Source: Methanosarcinales archaeon
GTDB taxonomy: Archaea; Halobacteriota; Syntropharchaeia; Alkanophagales; Methanospirareceae
Assembly: GCA_030665925.1 (NCBI GenBank)
Contig: DAOUYX010000035.1
Coordinates: forward strand, 1-10,906
DNA length: 10,906 nucleotides
Direction of reading: 5' to 3'
In this document: positions 1 through 5,848 of the stretch, in pieces
Layout of the letters: the number at the start of each line of letters is the position of its first letter
Numbering within the stretch: the first letter of the stretch is position 1
Translations under genes and position numbers: made by a program
Notes under the pieces: generated by a model
The model's input: only the letters and a program-made list of their open reading frames with translations
Database searches by the model: none
Told to the model about the DNA's origin: nothing

Positions 1-87
1 ATAAAAAATTTGAGAACTCAGCACAAAGATTCAGAAAAAGTGTGAAAAGTCTTAAATAACAAAAACAAAAAGACCAATGATGCTGAA

Positions 88-633
88 ATGAAAGCGCCGG
101 AAAGAATTACGATAGCTATGGATCAAGAAACCTTCGCGGTGTTCAAAAAGATGAAGGAGGATTTAGGGATATCGCAAAGTGAGCTAATGCGTGAAGCATT
201 GAAATTTTACAGCAAGCATAAAACGCTATTTGAATTCATCGAAGATAAGAAGGTTTATACCCATGCTGAGATGCTTTCCGCCGGCGAGCACATCATTTTA
301 GATATAGACCACTGGCTTTTATTCCTGAACTTCATCGAATCGCATCCGGACAAGGAGAAATTCTGGGAGTTGCATCGAGAAGTATGCCAGGCGCATGCAG
401 AGCAGTTCAAGCACAAATTTTATCGTGTAGAATACATTCTTAAACGACTCGACGCGTGCAACTTATTTAAATTGACTAAAACGTCAAAAAGCGAGTTTAC
501 ACTGGTCTTAGGCTCTGCGGTGCCCAAGAAATTCGTTAAAACGGAGCTTGAAGAGATATTCAAGGGGATGGGCTTCCAGGTAGAGATAAAAGAGGATTTT
601 ACAAAACTGAGATTGAAGGTTTTGCATGAGTGA
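88..633 (+). CDS. Ribbon-helix-helix (CopG/MetJ-type) DNA-binding protein with uncharacterised C-terminal domain
   Basis: A 181-residue protein. Residues 5-45 fit a ribbon-helix-helix domain: a short basic strand (ERITIAMDQET) followed by two helices with the turn LGISQSELMREAL. Such domains dimerise, and the paired strands insert into the DNA major groove. The remaining ~135 residues are mixed helix and strand, with a His/Trp-rich stretch around 68-110 and a final strand-helix-strand part (residues 135-178) that could be a small ligand-binding or dimerisation domain; I do not recognise it. The start at 88 leaves the RHH at the usual N-terminal position; no Shine-Dalgarno is visible and the 5' region is AT-rich. 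It ends 55 bp before dapL in the same direction, so it could regulate dapL, but target and ligand are unknown. Fold call fairly sure, role inferred. Confidence 0.85.
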   Translation: MKAPERITIAMDQETFAVFKKMKEDLGISQSELMREALKFYSKHKTLFEFIEDKKVYTHAEMLSAGEHIILDIDHWLLFLNFIESHPDKEKFWELHREVCQAHAEQFKHKFYRVEYILKRLDACNLFKLTKTSKSEFTLVLGSAVPKKFVKTELEEIFKGMGFQVEIKEDFTKLRLKVLHE

Positions 634-688
634 TAATGGGATTGTTGACAACGGATTACTGCGAAAAAGAAAAAATACAGCGTAGAAA

Positions 689-1846
689 ATGTACGCAAAG
701 CGAATAAATTCCCTGCCTCCGTATCTTTTCGCGGAGATAGATGAGAGGAAGCGGGAAGTAGAGAAAAAAGGTGTGGATATAATAGACTTAGGTATCGGTG
801 ATCCGGATTTGCCGACTCCGCCGCACATCGTAGAAGCAGCTTGCAACGCTGCAAAGGACCCCGCAAATCACCGGTACCCCTCTTACGAAGGACTGCTCTC
901 GTTCCGCGAAGCGGTAGCGGCATGGTACAGGCAGACAAAGCATGTTACGGTAGACCCGGAGGACGAAGTTCTAACGTTGATCGGATCGAAAGAAGGGATA
1001 GCGCATTCGCCATTTGCATTTTTAGACCCCGGCGATCTTGCTCTCGTCCCGGATCCGGCATATCCTGTTTACAATAACGCGACGGTGCTGGCGGATGCGA
1101 AAACCTATCCTATCCCGTTAACGGAAGAGCACGAATTTAAACCTGACTTGGAGAGCATAGACGGCGAAATAGCGAGGAAAGCGAAGATCCTGTTCTTAAG
1201 TTATCCGAACAATCCCACTGCGGCGACCGTTGAGGAATCGTTCTTTAAAGAGGTGGTAGATTTTGCGCACGACCACGACATTATCATACTCCATGACAAC
1301 CCTTACACCGAGTTGACGTTTGACGGCTATGAAGCGCCGAGTTTTATGGCGGTCGAGGGTGCGAAGGAAGTTGGCATCGAGTTTGGCTCGCTGTCCAAGA
1401 CCTATAACATGACCGGCTGGCGGATAGGATTTGCCGTAGGAAATTCAGAGATATTAAACGGACTGAAGCTTGTGAAGACCAATATTGATTCCGGGGCATT
1501 CCAGACGGTTCAGATAGCCGGGATCGCGGCGTTAACGGGCTCTCAGGACTGTGTGAAGCGGAACGTGGCGATTTATCGAGAACGTAGGGATATTTTAGTT
1601 GACGGGTTGAGTTCCGCGGGTATGGAAGTGAAGAAGCCAAAAGCTACTTTCTATCTCTGGACAAGGGTTCCTTCAGGAATCTCGTCTATTCGGTTCTCCA
1701 TGTCTCTGCTGGAACGTGCGGGAATAGTAATAACACCGGGGGTGGGCTTCGGCAAGTACGGCGAAGGGTTCGTTCGGTTTGCGCTCTGTGTGAGTGCAGA
1801 GAGAATAAAAGAGGCGTGTGAACGGATAAAAGGGCTGAATTTATAA
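689..1846 (+). CDS. dapL: LL-diaminopimelate aminotransferase (DapL-type class I/II PLP aminotransferase)
   Basis: A 385-residue fold-type I PLP aminotransferase. DapL moves an amino group from glutamate to tetrahydrodipicolinate, giving LL-diaminopimelate in one step, a cytosolic shortcut in lysine synthesis found in methanogens, plants and some bacteria. Visible motifs: the N-terminal YAKRINSLPPYLFAEID and DLGIGDPDLPTP, typical of DapL; GSKEG near residue 99; DPAYPVY near 122; SYPNNPTAA at 171-179, where Asn175 contacts PLP; the Schiff-base lysine Lys237 in SLSKTYN; and the substrate-carboxylate arginine in FVRFAL near 373. The length matches the family. The start at 689 gives the conserved N-terminus, although no clear ribosome site precedes it. 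dapF lies downstream on the same strand, which supports DapL over a general aspartate/alanine aminotransferase. The two are separated by a two-gene insert, so they may no longer be co-transcribed. Confidence 0.9.
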   Translation: MYAKRINSLPPYLFAEIDERKREVEKKGVDIIDLGIGDPDLPTPPHIVEAACNAAKDPANHRYPSYEGLLSFREAVAAWYRQTKHVTVDPEDEVLTLIGSKEGIAHSPFAFLDPGDLALVPDPAYPVYNNATVLADAKTYPIPLTEEHEFKPDLESIDGEIARKAKILFLSYPNNPTAATVEESFFKEVVDFAHDHDIIILHDNPYTELTFDGYEAPSFMAVEGAKEVGIEFGSLSKTYNMTGWRIGFAVGNSEILNGLKLVKTNIDSGAFQTVQIAGIAALTGSQDCVKRNVAIYRERRDILVDGLSSAGMEVKKPKATFYLWTRVPSGISSIRFSMSLLERAGIVITPGVGFGKYGEGFVRFALCVSAERIKEACERIKGLNL

Positions 1847-1890
1847 TACAAATACATAATTCATACATCTAAAATACACATTAGACATAA

Positions 1891-1895
1891 GAAGG
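1891..1895 (+). promoter_or_regulatory. Ribosome binding site of the SatD-family gene
   Basis: GAAGG lies 8 nt before the ATG at 1904, a good archaeal Shine-Dalgarno spacing, and supports that start. An AT-rich stretch around 1843-1860 could hold a promoter for the gene, but no clean TATA box stands out. Confidence 0.5.
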
Positions 1896-1903
1896 ACGTC
1901 CAG

Positions 1904-2563
1904 ATGAACAGCATTTCAAATAACTGCGTGATAACCTGCGATGTAAAAGGCTCCAGAGCTTTTAGCGCTGCGGATTGGCGCGTAATTCAGAGTGAAATAA
2001 AAAAGGCGTTAGTGGATATTAACAAAAGCCATAGTTCAGCGATATTGAGTGGCTTTATTATAACACTGGACGATGAATTCCAGGGAGTTTTAAACACTCC
2101 AGAAGATAGTTACGACATTTTCGTCCATTTACGGAACATTATGCCGGTGGAATTCAGATGCGGAATTGGTATTGGAAAGATCGAAGTACTCTCATCCAAA
2201 ATCACGGAGATGCGTGGGGAATCATTTTTTAGATCGCGAGAAGCACTTGAATTAGCGAAAAAATCCAAGTATCCCATTATCGTAAAATCATCAGATGCAG
2301 AGAATAATTTGATGGATGATACCATAAACACAATTTTAGGTCTTGTTAATACCATCCAGAGCACGTGGAGTAACAGACAAAGGGAAGTAGTAAAACTTTG
2401 TAGGTCTTATAAGGACCATACGTATAGTGATTTAGCGAGAGAATTAAATGTCAGTAAGCAGTCAATTTCCAAAGTATTGAATGCCGCACATTGGAAGGCT
2501 GTACAAAAAGGTGAGCAGTCAATAAAGCGGCTATTAAAGGAGCTAAGAACTACGAGTGGATGA
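1904..2563 (+). CDS. SatD-family protein with C-terminal helix-turn-helix
   Basis: A 219-residue protein matching the SatD family, named after a gene in the acid-tolerance operon of Streptococcus mutans; its biochemical role is not known to me. Family motifs: CDVKGSR at 12-18, TLDDEFQG at 54-61, RCGIGIGKI at 85-93 and RGESFFRSREALELAKK at 104-120. Residues 145-205 form a helix-turn-helix, with YSDLARELNVSKQSISKVL as the recognition unit, so DNA binding is likely. The order of motifs (early Asp with GS, then an Asp-Asp pair before Phe, then GIGIG, then a Gly-Phe-Ala helix) resembles a class III nucleotide cyclase or GGDEF palm fold; this is my inference only. It is followed 74 bp later by a small membrane protein, its likely partner. 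It is clearly more AT-rich than dapL, which fits later acquisition. Family call good, function open. Confidence 0.8.
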   Translation: MNSISNNCVITCDVKGSRAFSAADWRVIQSEIKKALVDINKSHSSAILSGFIITLDDEFQGVLNTPEDSYDIFVHLRNIMPVEFRCGIGIGKIEVLSSKITEMRGESFFRSREALELAKKSKYPIIVKSSDAENNLMDDTINTILGLVNTIQSTWSNRQREVVKLCRSYKDHTYSDLARELNVSKQSISKVLNAAHWKAVQKGEQSIKRLLKELRTTSG

Positions 2564-2635
2564 CAAGCACGATGGTAAAGTGGGAATGGTTGACAATGAG
2601 AAATAAACCAAAAATGGTTGACGGGAGTGGTTGAT
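2555..2635 (+). repeat. Iterated 10-mer direct repeats between the SatD gene and the membrane gene
   Basis: AATGGTTGAC occurs at 2585-2594 and 2613-2622. Related copies are AGTGGATGAC at 2555-2564, overlapping the satD stop, and AGTGGTTGAT at 2626-2635, just before the membrane-gene start. The spacing is 30, 28 and 13 bp. They could be binding sites for a regulator such as the SatD helix-turn-helix, or the residue of small duplications. Function not shown. Confidence 0.35.
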
Positions 2636-2637
2636 AT

Positions 2638-3000
2638 ATGGGAATCCCGTGGCATAGCATCAGTGTTGTTGCTGTCTATCTCTTTGCATATTTGCTTGCA
2701 ATTATTGCAGGATATTATCTCGTACATAGCATTCTGAGTAAATTCCACATTGACGATGATGCAGGCCTTAAACACGCGGGTCTCGCCATTGGGGCACTCG
2801 AACGAATATTCACACTTACCCTGGTACTATTAGGACAGTTTACCGCTATCTCTTTAGTATTGGCCGCGAAATCGATAGCAAGATTTGAGGACCTTAAAAA
2901 GCGAGAATTCGCAGAGTATTATCTCATAGGAACATTTTCGAGCATGCTTTTTGCGCTTTTCGTGGGCTTGATGACGGTGTGGCTCTTAAAACAGATATAA
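2638..3000 (+). CDS. Small three-helix membrane protein, C-terminal part of the DUF3307 family
   Basis: A 120-residue integral membrane protein with hydrophobic segments at about 8-32, 57-77 and 93-117. The motif GALERIFTLTLVLLGQ at residues 52-67, followed by LAAKSIARFEDL and EYYLIGTFSSML, matches what I know of the C-terminal half of DUF3307 proteins, which are usually about twice as long and often sit next to SatD genes. The usual N-terminal half with its own membrane helices is absent; this short protein starts with a first helix of its own. The start at 2638 follows the last of several TGGTTGA repeats, and no clear Shine-Dalgarno is visible. Placement behind the SatD gene suggests that the two work as a pair, perhaps sensor/regulator and membrane output. 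The role is unknown. Confidence 0.75.
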   Translation: MGIPWHSISVVAVYLFAYLLAIIAGYYLVHSILSKFHIDDDAGLKHAGLAIGALERIFTLTLVLLGQFTAISLVLAAKSIARFEDLKKREFAEYYLIGTFSSMLFALFVGLMTVWLLKQI

Positions 3001-3047
3001 ATATTAAGAGGATATTTTGCTATAAGTGTAGCTTGATATTGTTAGAT

Positions 3048-3159
3048 TAACCGCAGAGTTCAGGAGAATAGCGGTTTAGAGGGTTAGCGGTTTGGCGTTT
3101 TAGCTAACGAGCTGAACCGCTAATAAACTAAACCGCCAATTCCGCGTTCTCTGCGGTAA
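3048..3159. repeat. Long three-step inverted repeat (possible MITE-like element or large hairpin)
   Basis: Three 9-bp perfect stem blocks are nested symmetrically: ACCGCAGAG at 3050-3058 with 3149-3157, GCGGTTTAG at 3071-3079 with 3128-3136, and TTAGCGGTT at 3084-3092 with 3115-3123. The stems are separated by internal loops of equal size (about 12/12 and 4/4 nt), and the terminal loop is about 22 nt. The core GCGGTTTAG/TTAGCGGTT is itself repeated within each arm. The outer arm resembles CCGCAGAG-type intergenic repeats that I recall from other genomes (not verified). It lies 40 bp upstream of dapF and could be a mobile repeat, a terminator for the upstream membrane gene, or a leader structure for dapF. 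Confidence 0.75.
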
Positions 3160-3198
3160 ATTTGATATGTGACAAAGTCAAGGTAGAAACATAGAACC

Positions 3199-4068
3199 AT
3201 GGTGAAAGTAAGATTCACGAAGATGCAAGGCAGTGGCAACGATTTCATTCTGATAGACGACCGTGAGGAGGAAATCCCGGAGGAAAAGAAAGGGGAACTT
3301 GCCAGAGTTCTATGCCGGCGGAAGTTCTCGGTAGGTGCAGACGGCGTATTATTCATTTGCAAGCCTACTACGAGTTCGTACGATGTGCGAATGCGCGTTT
3401 TCAATGCCGACGGGTCTGAGGCGGAGATGTGCGGAAACGGAATACGATGCTTTGCCAAATATGTGTACGAAAAAGGTATCGTACGAAAGCAGAAACTAAA
3501 CGTAGAGACGTTAGCGGGGTTGATCGTGCCGGAAGTAGAGGTGGATGAAAACGGCGTTGTTACTTCCACCAAGGTTTTTATGGGTGAGCCGGAGTTTGAT
3601 AGAATAGACGAGTCGTTCTTTGTGAATGAGCAAATCGGCGAGATTAAATTGACTTCGTTGAGTCTTTGCAATCCTCACGCCGTTGTCGTTGTTGACTTCT
3701 TTGAGGAGTTGGATGTGGATACGGTGGGAAAAGGCATAGAGTCGCATAAGGCGTTTCCTAACAGGACGAACGTTGATTTCGTGATGCTCCACAGAGTGGA
3801 GCCTAAGAGGAGAAAAGAGATAAGCGTGCGGACGTACGAACGCGGAGTAGGGGAGACGTTATCCTGTGGAACAGGCTCAACAGCTTCTGTGCTTGCGTTG
3901 AATAAGCTCGGGTATGTTCCCAAAGGTGAACCGGTCACAGTGCATACCGCAGGTGGAGATTTAGTAGTAGAGCTAAAGGGGGAAGGTGCGTATCTTACAG
4001 GTCCTGCGGAAAAGGTGTGTGAGGGTGCGGTTGGGGTGGGGATCATTTTATCGCATCCACACCCGTGA
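3199..4068 (+). CDS. dapF: Diaminopimelate epimerase
   Basis: A 289-residue cofactor-independent racemase that converts LL-diaminopimelate to meso-diaminopimelate, the step before lysine decarboxylation. It carries the family signatures: KMQGSGNDFILID at 8-20, the first catalytic cysteine Cys78 in MCGNGIRCFAKY, NPHAVV at 158-163, ERGVGET at 214-220, and the second catalytic cysteine Cys223 in LSCGTGSTAS. The pseudo-dimeric two-domain layout is complete. The start at 3199 gives the canonical N-terminus directly before FTKMQG; a weak AAGG lies too far upstream to be convincing. The family pattern TGPAEKVCEGAV comes near residues 268-277, after which the last ~8 codons (ILSHPHP) are translated from DNA that reads as a hisF relic on the opposite strand. 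The C-terminal tail is therefore probably acquired. With dapL it supplies lysine, as archaea lack murein. Confidence 0.93.
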   Translation: MVKVRFTKMQGSGNDFILIDDREEEIPEEKKGELARVLCRRKFSVGADGVLFICKPTTSSYDVRMRVFNADGSEAEMCGNGIRCFAKYVYEKGIVRKQKLNVETLAGLIVPEVEVDENGVVTSTKVFMGEPEFDRIDESFFVNEQIGEIKLTSLSLCNPHAVVVVDFFEELDVDTVGKGIESHKAFPNRTNVDFVMLHRVEPKRRKEISVRTYERGVGETLSCGTGSTASVLALNKLGYVPKGEPVTVHTAGGDLVVELKGEGAYLTGPAEKVCEGAVGVGIILSHPHP

Positions 4069-4599
4069 ACTTCCTACCGCCGTAGAAGGAGCTTTCAAAC
4101 CAGCATTTACCCTCTTTTGTGTCTATTATCCCCCTACCCGTCTCTGTTGCCTTCTTCATTTCCTCTTCACTTCGCACATATCGCCGCTTCGCATCTATCG
4201 CGACGACGCAAGCCTGACTGCCAAACCGTCTCGCAAACTCGTTCACCAGTTCGGGATCCTTTTATGCCGCGGTGATTACCGAGACTTTGTCCGCACCCGC
4301 GTTGAATGCCCTTCTCGCATCCTCTAAGCTGCGAATCCCACCACCCACGGTAAGGGGCATGAACACGTTACTCGCCGTTTTCTCTATTACCTGCGCCATC
4401 GTCTCTCTTCGTTCGTGCGAGGCGGTAATGTCCAGGAAAATAAGTTCGTCCGCCCTTGCTCATCGTATTCCGCTGCAAGCTCCCAGGGAATACCCGCGGA
4501 TCTTATCTGCTTAAATTCTATTCCTTTAACTACTCGCCCCTCAGGCACGCCGAAATCGCAGTCCAAACAGGGGATATATTTTATTCGCGAGGCGAACAA
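4043..4599 (-). pseudogene. hisF: Broken and truncated hisF (imidazole glycerol phosphate synthase cyclase subunit)
   Basis: HisF normally closes the imidazole ring in histidine synthesis and forms a (beta/alpha)8 barrel of about 250-275 residues. Reading the minus strand from 4599, IPCLDCDFG and GRVVKGIEFKQIR match the HisF N-terminus, including its catalytic Asp. The frame is lost at the G-run around 4453-4455, apparently one base deleted. The next frame then continues with DELIFLDITASHE, PLTVGGGIRS and NAGADKVSVITAA, meets an in-frame TAA at 4262-4264, and resumes in the same frame with FGSQACVVAIDAKRR and FYGGRKFTGVDAIK before a stop at 4043-4045. The last third of the barrel is missing and no proper start codon remains (TTG only). 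One frameshift, one nonsense codon and a 3' truncation make it non-functional. A working hisF presumably exists elsewhere if the cell makes histidine. Confidence 0.92.
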
Positions 4600-5078
4600 C
4601 CCTCCATCATTACATTCCCTTCTTCATCAAACATCCTCATACATATGTTATCGCCTTCAGGATACGTTTCCATAGTTTTTACCCATGTGCCCCTCTCCTC
4701 AGTGTAACCGAACATCAGTCCATAATCATTGTCTTTACTATAGCAGGTTTTTATTTTCACTGTCCCCACTTCTTCATCGGAACTCTCTATTTCAGTACAA
4801 CACAAATTTACGCTTTTTCCATTAATTGTATGTTTTTCAATCCCCGTTACTCTCATGGTACCTTCTGGTGTAGTAACATACGTTCCTACGGCACACCAGC
4901 CACTTGTTGATCCACCGCCACTGGCTCCCCCGCTAGATCCACCGCCACTGGCTCCCCCGCCGGGTGCACCACCGGGTCCTTCTCCGGGTCCACCAATACA
5001 TCCGCATATCAGTGCAACTCCAACTACCAGCACCGCCAAGAGTGCCAGTGTTCCCCAATTTTTGTTCTTCATTTTCAT
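4581..5078 (-). CDS. Secreted lipoprotein with glycine-rich linker, function unknown
   Basis: A 165-residue protein with a basic N-terminus (MKMKNKN), a hydrophobic segment at about 9-25 and the lipobox-like LICGC, so Cys27 is the likely lipid-attached residue after cleavage. A low-complexity Gly/Ser/Pro linker follows (residues 29-60), then a small exported domain at about 61-160 with six cysteines (62, 93, 94, 112, 146, 161) that may pair as disulfides. This layout is common for archaeal surface lipoproteins; I do not recognise the C-terminal domain. A perfect GGAGG lies upstream and supports the start at 5078. The last codons (SPRE) lie over the 5' end of the hisF relic, so the native C-terminus may have been altered by a rearrangement. 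It lies 173 bp downstream of pdxT on the same strand but has its own ribosome site and probably its own promoter. Confidence 0.8.
   Translation of the reverse strand: MKMKNKNWGTLALLAVLVVGVALICGCIGGPGEGPGGAPGGGASGGGSSGGASGGGSTSGWCAVGTYVTTPEGTMRVTGIEKHTINGKSVNLCCTEIESSDEEVGTVKIKTCYSKDNDYGLMFGYTEERGTWVKTMETYPEGDNICMRMFDEEGNVMMEGCSPRE
4909..4960 (-). repeat. 27-bp-period tandem repeat in the lipoprotein linker
   Basis: Two identical 25-bp copies at 4909-4933 and 4936-4960 (period 27 bp, nine codons) encode the Gly/Ser/Ala linker of the lipoprotein. The period is a multiple of three, so a change in copy number would lengthen or shorten the linker without a frameshift. Confidence 0.85.
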
Positions 5079-5089
5079 AATATTTTGTA

Positions 5090-5127
5090 CCTCCTTATTA
5101 TAGTCTATGTTCGACCTTTAAATATTT
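5090..5127 (-). promoter_or_regulatory. Ribosome binding site and candidate TATA region of the lipoprotein gene
   Basis: On the minus strand a full AAGGAGGT (GGAGG at 5090-5094) lies 11 nt before the ATG at 5078 and 5 nt further from the alternative ATG two codons in. An AT-rich TATTTAAA-like block at 5117-5127 could be the TATA element; a start of transcription about 25 bp on would fall close to the GGAGG, so the promoter call is tentative while the ribosome site is clear. Confidence 0.55.
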
Positions 5128-5251
5128 TGCGCTTTTCAGGCAGGTTCAGAATTAATTCCATAATCTTTTTCTCTCTGGATCATTTCAGCGTTTTTTAAAC
5201 ATTGTAAATTCGGATTTGGCGCTTAGGATTTTTCACTCTTTATTGAGCATG

Positions 5252-5842
5252 TTATAACAAGTCAAGGAAATAATGATGAATTCTCCTATCTTCGGTGAGT
5301 TCGGGATGAAAAGAAAGCGATATTATATTCTTTTGCTTAGCGGCTACTACGTGCCCCTCTAAAGTTGCCAAAACGTCCACATTCTCCGCTGCTTGAGTTA
5401 TAGCAGGCGCTCTAATGAATACTGCATGGAAAAGCTCATCAAAAACGCTCATCTTTAACGGCACCTCGAAGGATTCCTTTTGCCTGCCAAATGCGTTCCT
5501 CTTTACTTTTACATCCATCAAGCCGAGCAGTGGCTGCCCTGTCTTTGCAACTTCTTCATCTCCTTCCTTTGCAAGCAATACCATTCCTGCACAGGTGCCC
5601 AATATCGGCTTTCTTGCCTCTGCGGCTTCTTTTAGCTCAGGAAGGATGCCCTCACGCTCCATCAGCCTGCCTATTGTTGTGCTTTCTCCACCCGGTATGA
5701 CAATGGCGTCGCATGAACCCACTATTCCCCAATGCTTTATCTTCACCACAGCTCCTTTTTCTTCTCTCTCCGCTAAAGTCTTTTCCAATGCGATGACGTG
5801 CTCCTCCACGTCTCCCTGTATCGCAATTACGCCTATCTTCAT
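5252..5842 (-). CDS. pdxT: Pyridoxal 5'-phosphate synthase glutaminase subunit
   Basis: A 196-residue class I glutamine amidotransferase that frees ammonia from glutamine and passes it to PdxS, which builds pyridoxal 5'-phosphate from ribose 5-phosphate and glyceraldehyde 3-phosphate. Visible features: IGVIAIQGDVEEH at the N-terminus, PGGESTTIGRL at 50-60, the nucleophile Cys84 in LGTCAGM, and the His179/Glu181 pair in SFHPELTED. Length and motif order match PdxT. The start at 5842 is 6 bp after the purF stop, so the two are probably one transcript with purF first. Its obligate partner pdxS is not in the window and must be encoded elsewhere. PLP is the cofactor of DapL nearby, but the genes are on opposite strands and no regulatory link is visible. 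Confidence 0.95.
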   Translation of the reverse strand: MKIGVIAIQGDVEEHVIALEKTLAEREEKGAVVKIKHWGIVGSCDAIVIPGGESTTIGRLMEREGILPELKEAAEARKPILGTCAGMVLLAKEGDEEVAKTGQPLLGLMDVKVKRNAFGRQKESFEVPLKMSVFDELFHAVFIRAPAITQAAENVDVLATLEGHVVAAKQKNIISLSFHPELTEDRRIHHYFLDLL

Positions 5843-5848
5843 TGTCGT

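Noticed and set aside
642..651. TTGTTGACAA as a palindromic operator for the RHH protein before dapL
   Set aside because: Only 8 of 10 positions are symmetrical and no second copy lies nearby, too weak for an operator call.
420..938. Minus-strand open frame across the end of the RHH gene and start of dapL
   Set aside because: It is antisense to two well-supported genes, rich in Ser/Leu/Pro, and has no family motif or ribosome site; a shadow frame.
3986..4327. Plus-strand open frame over the end of dapF and the hisF relic
   Set aside because: Its sequence has no recognisable motif, while the opposite strand reads clearly as HisF in this region.
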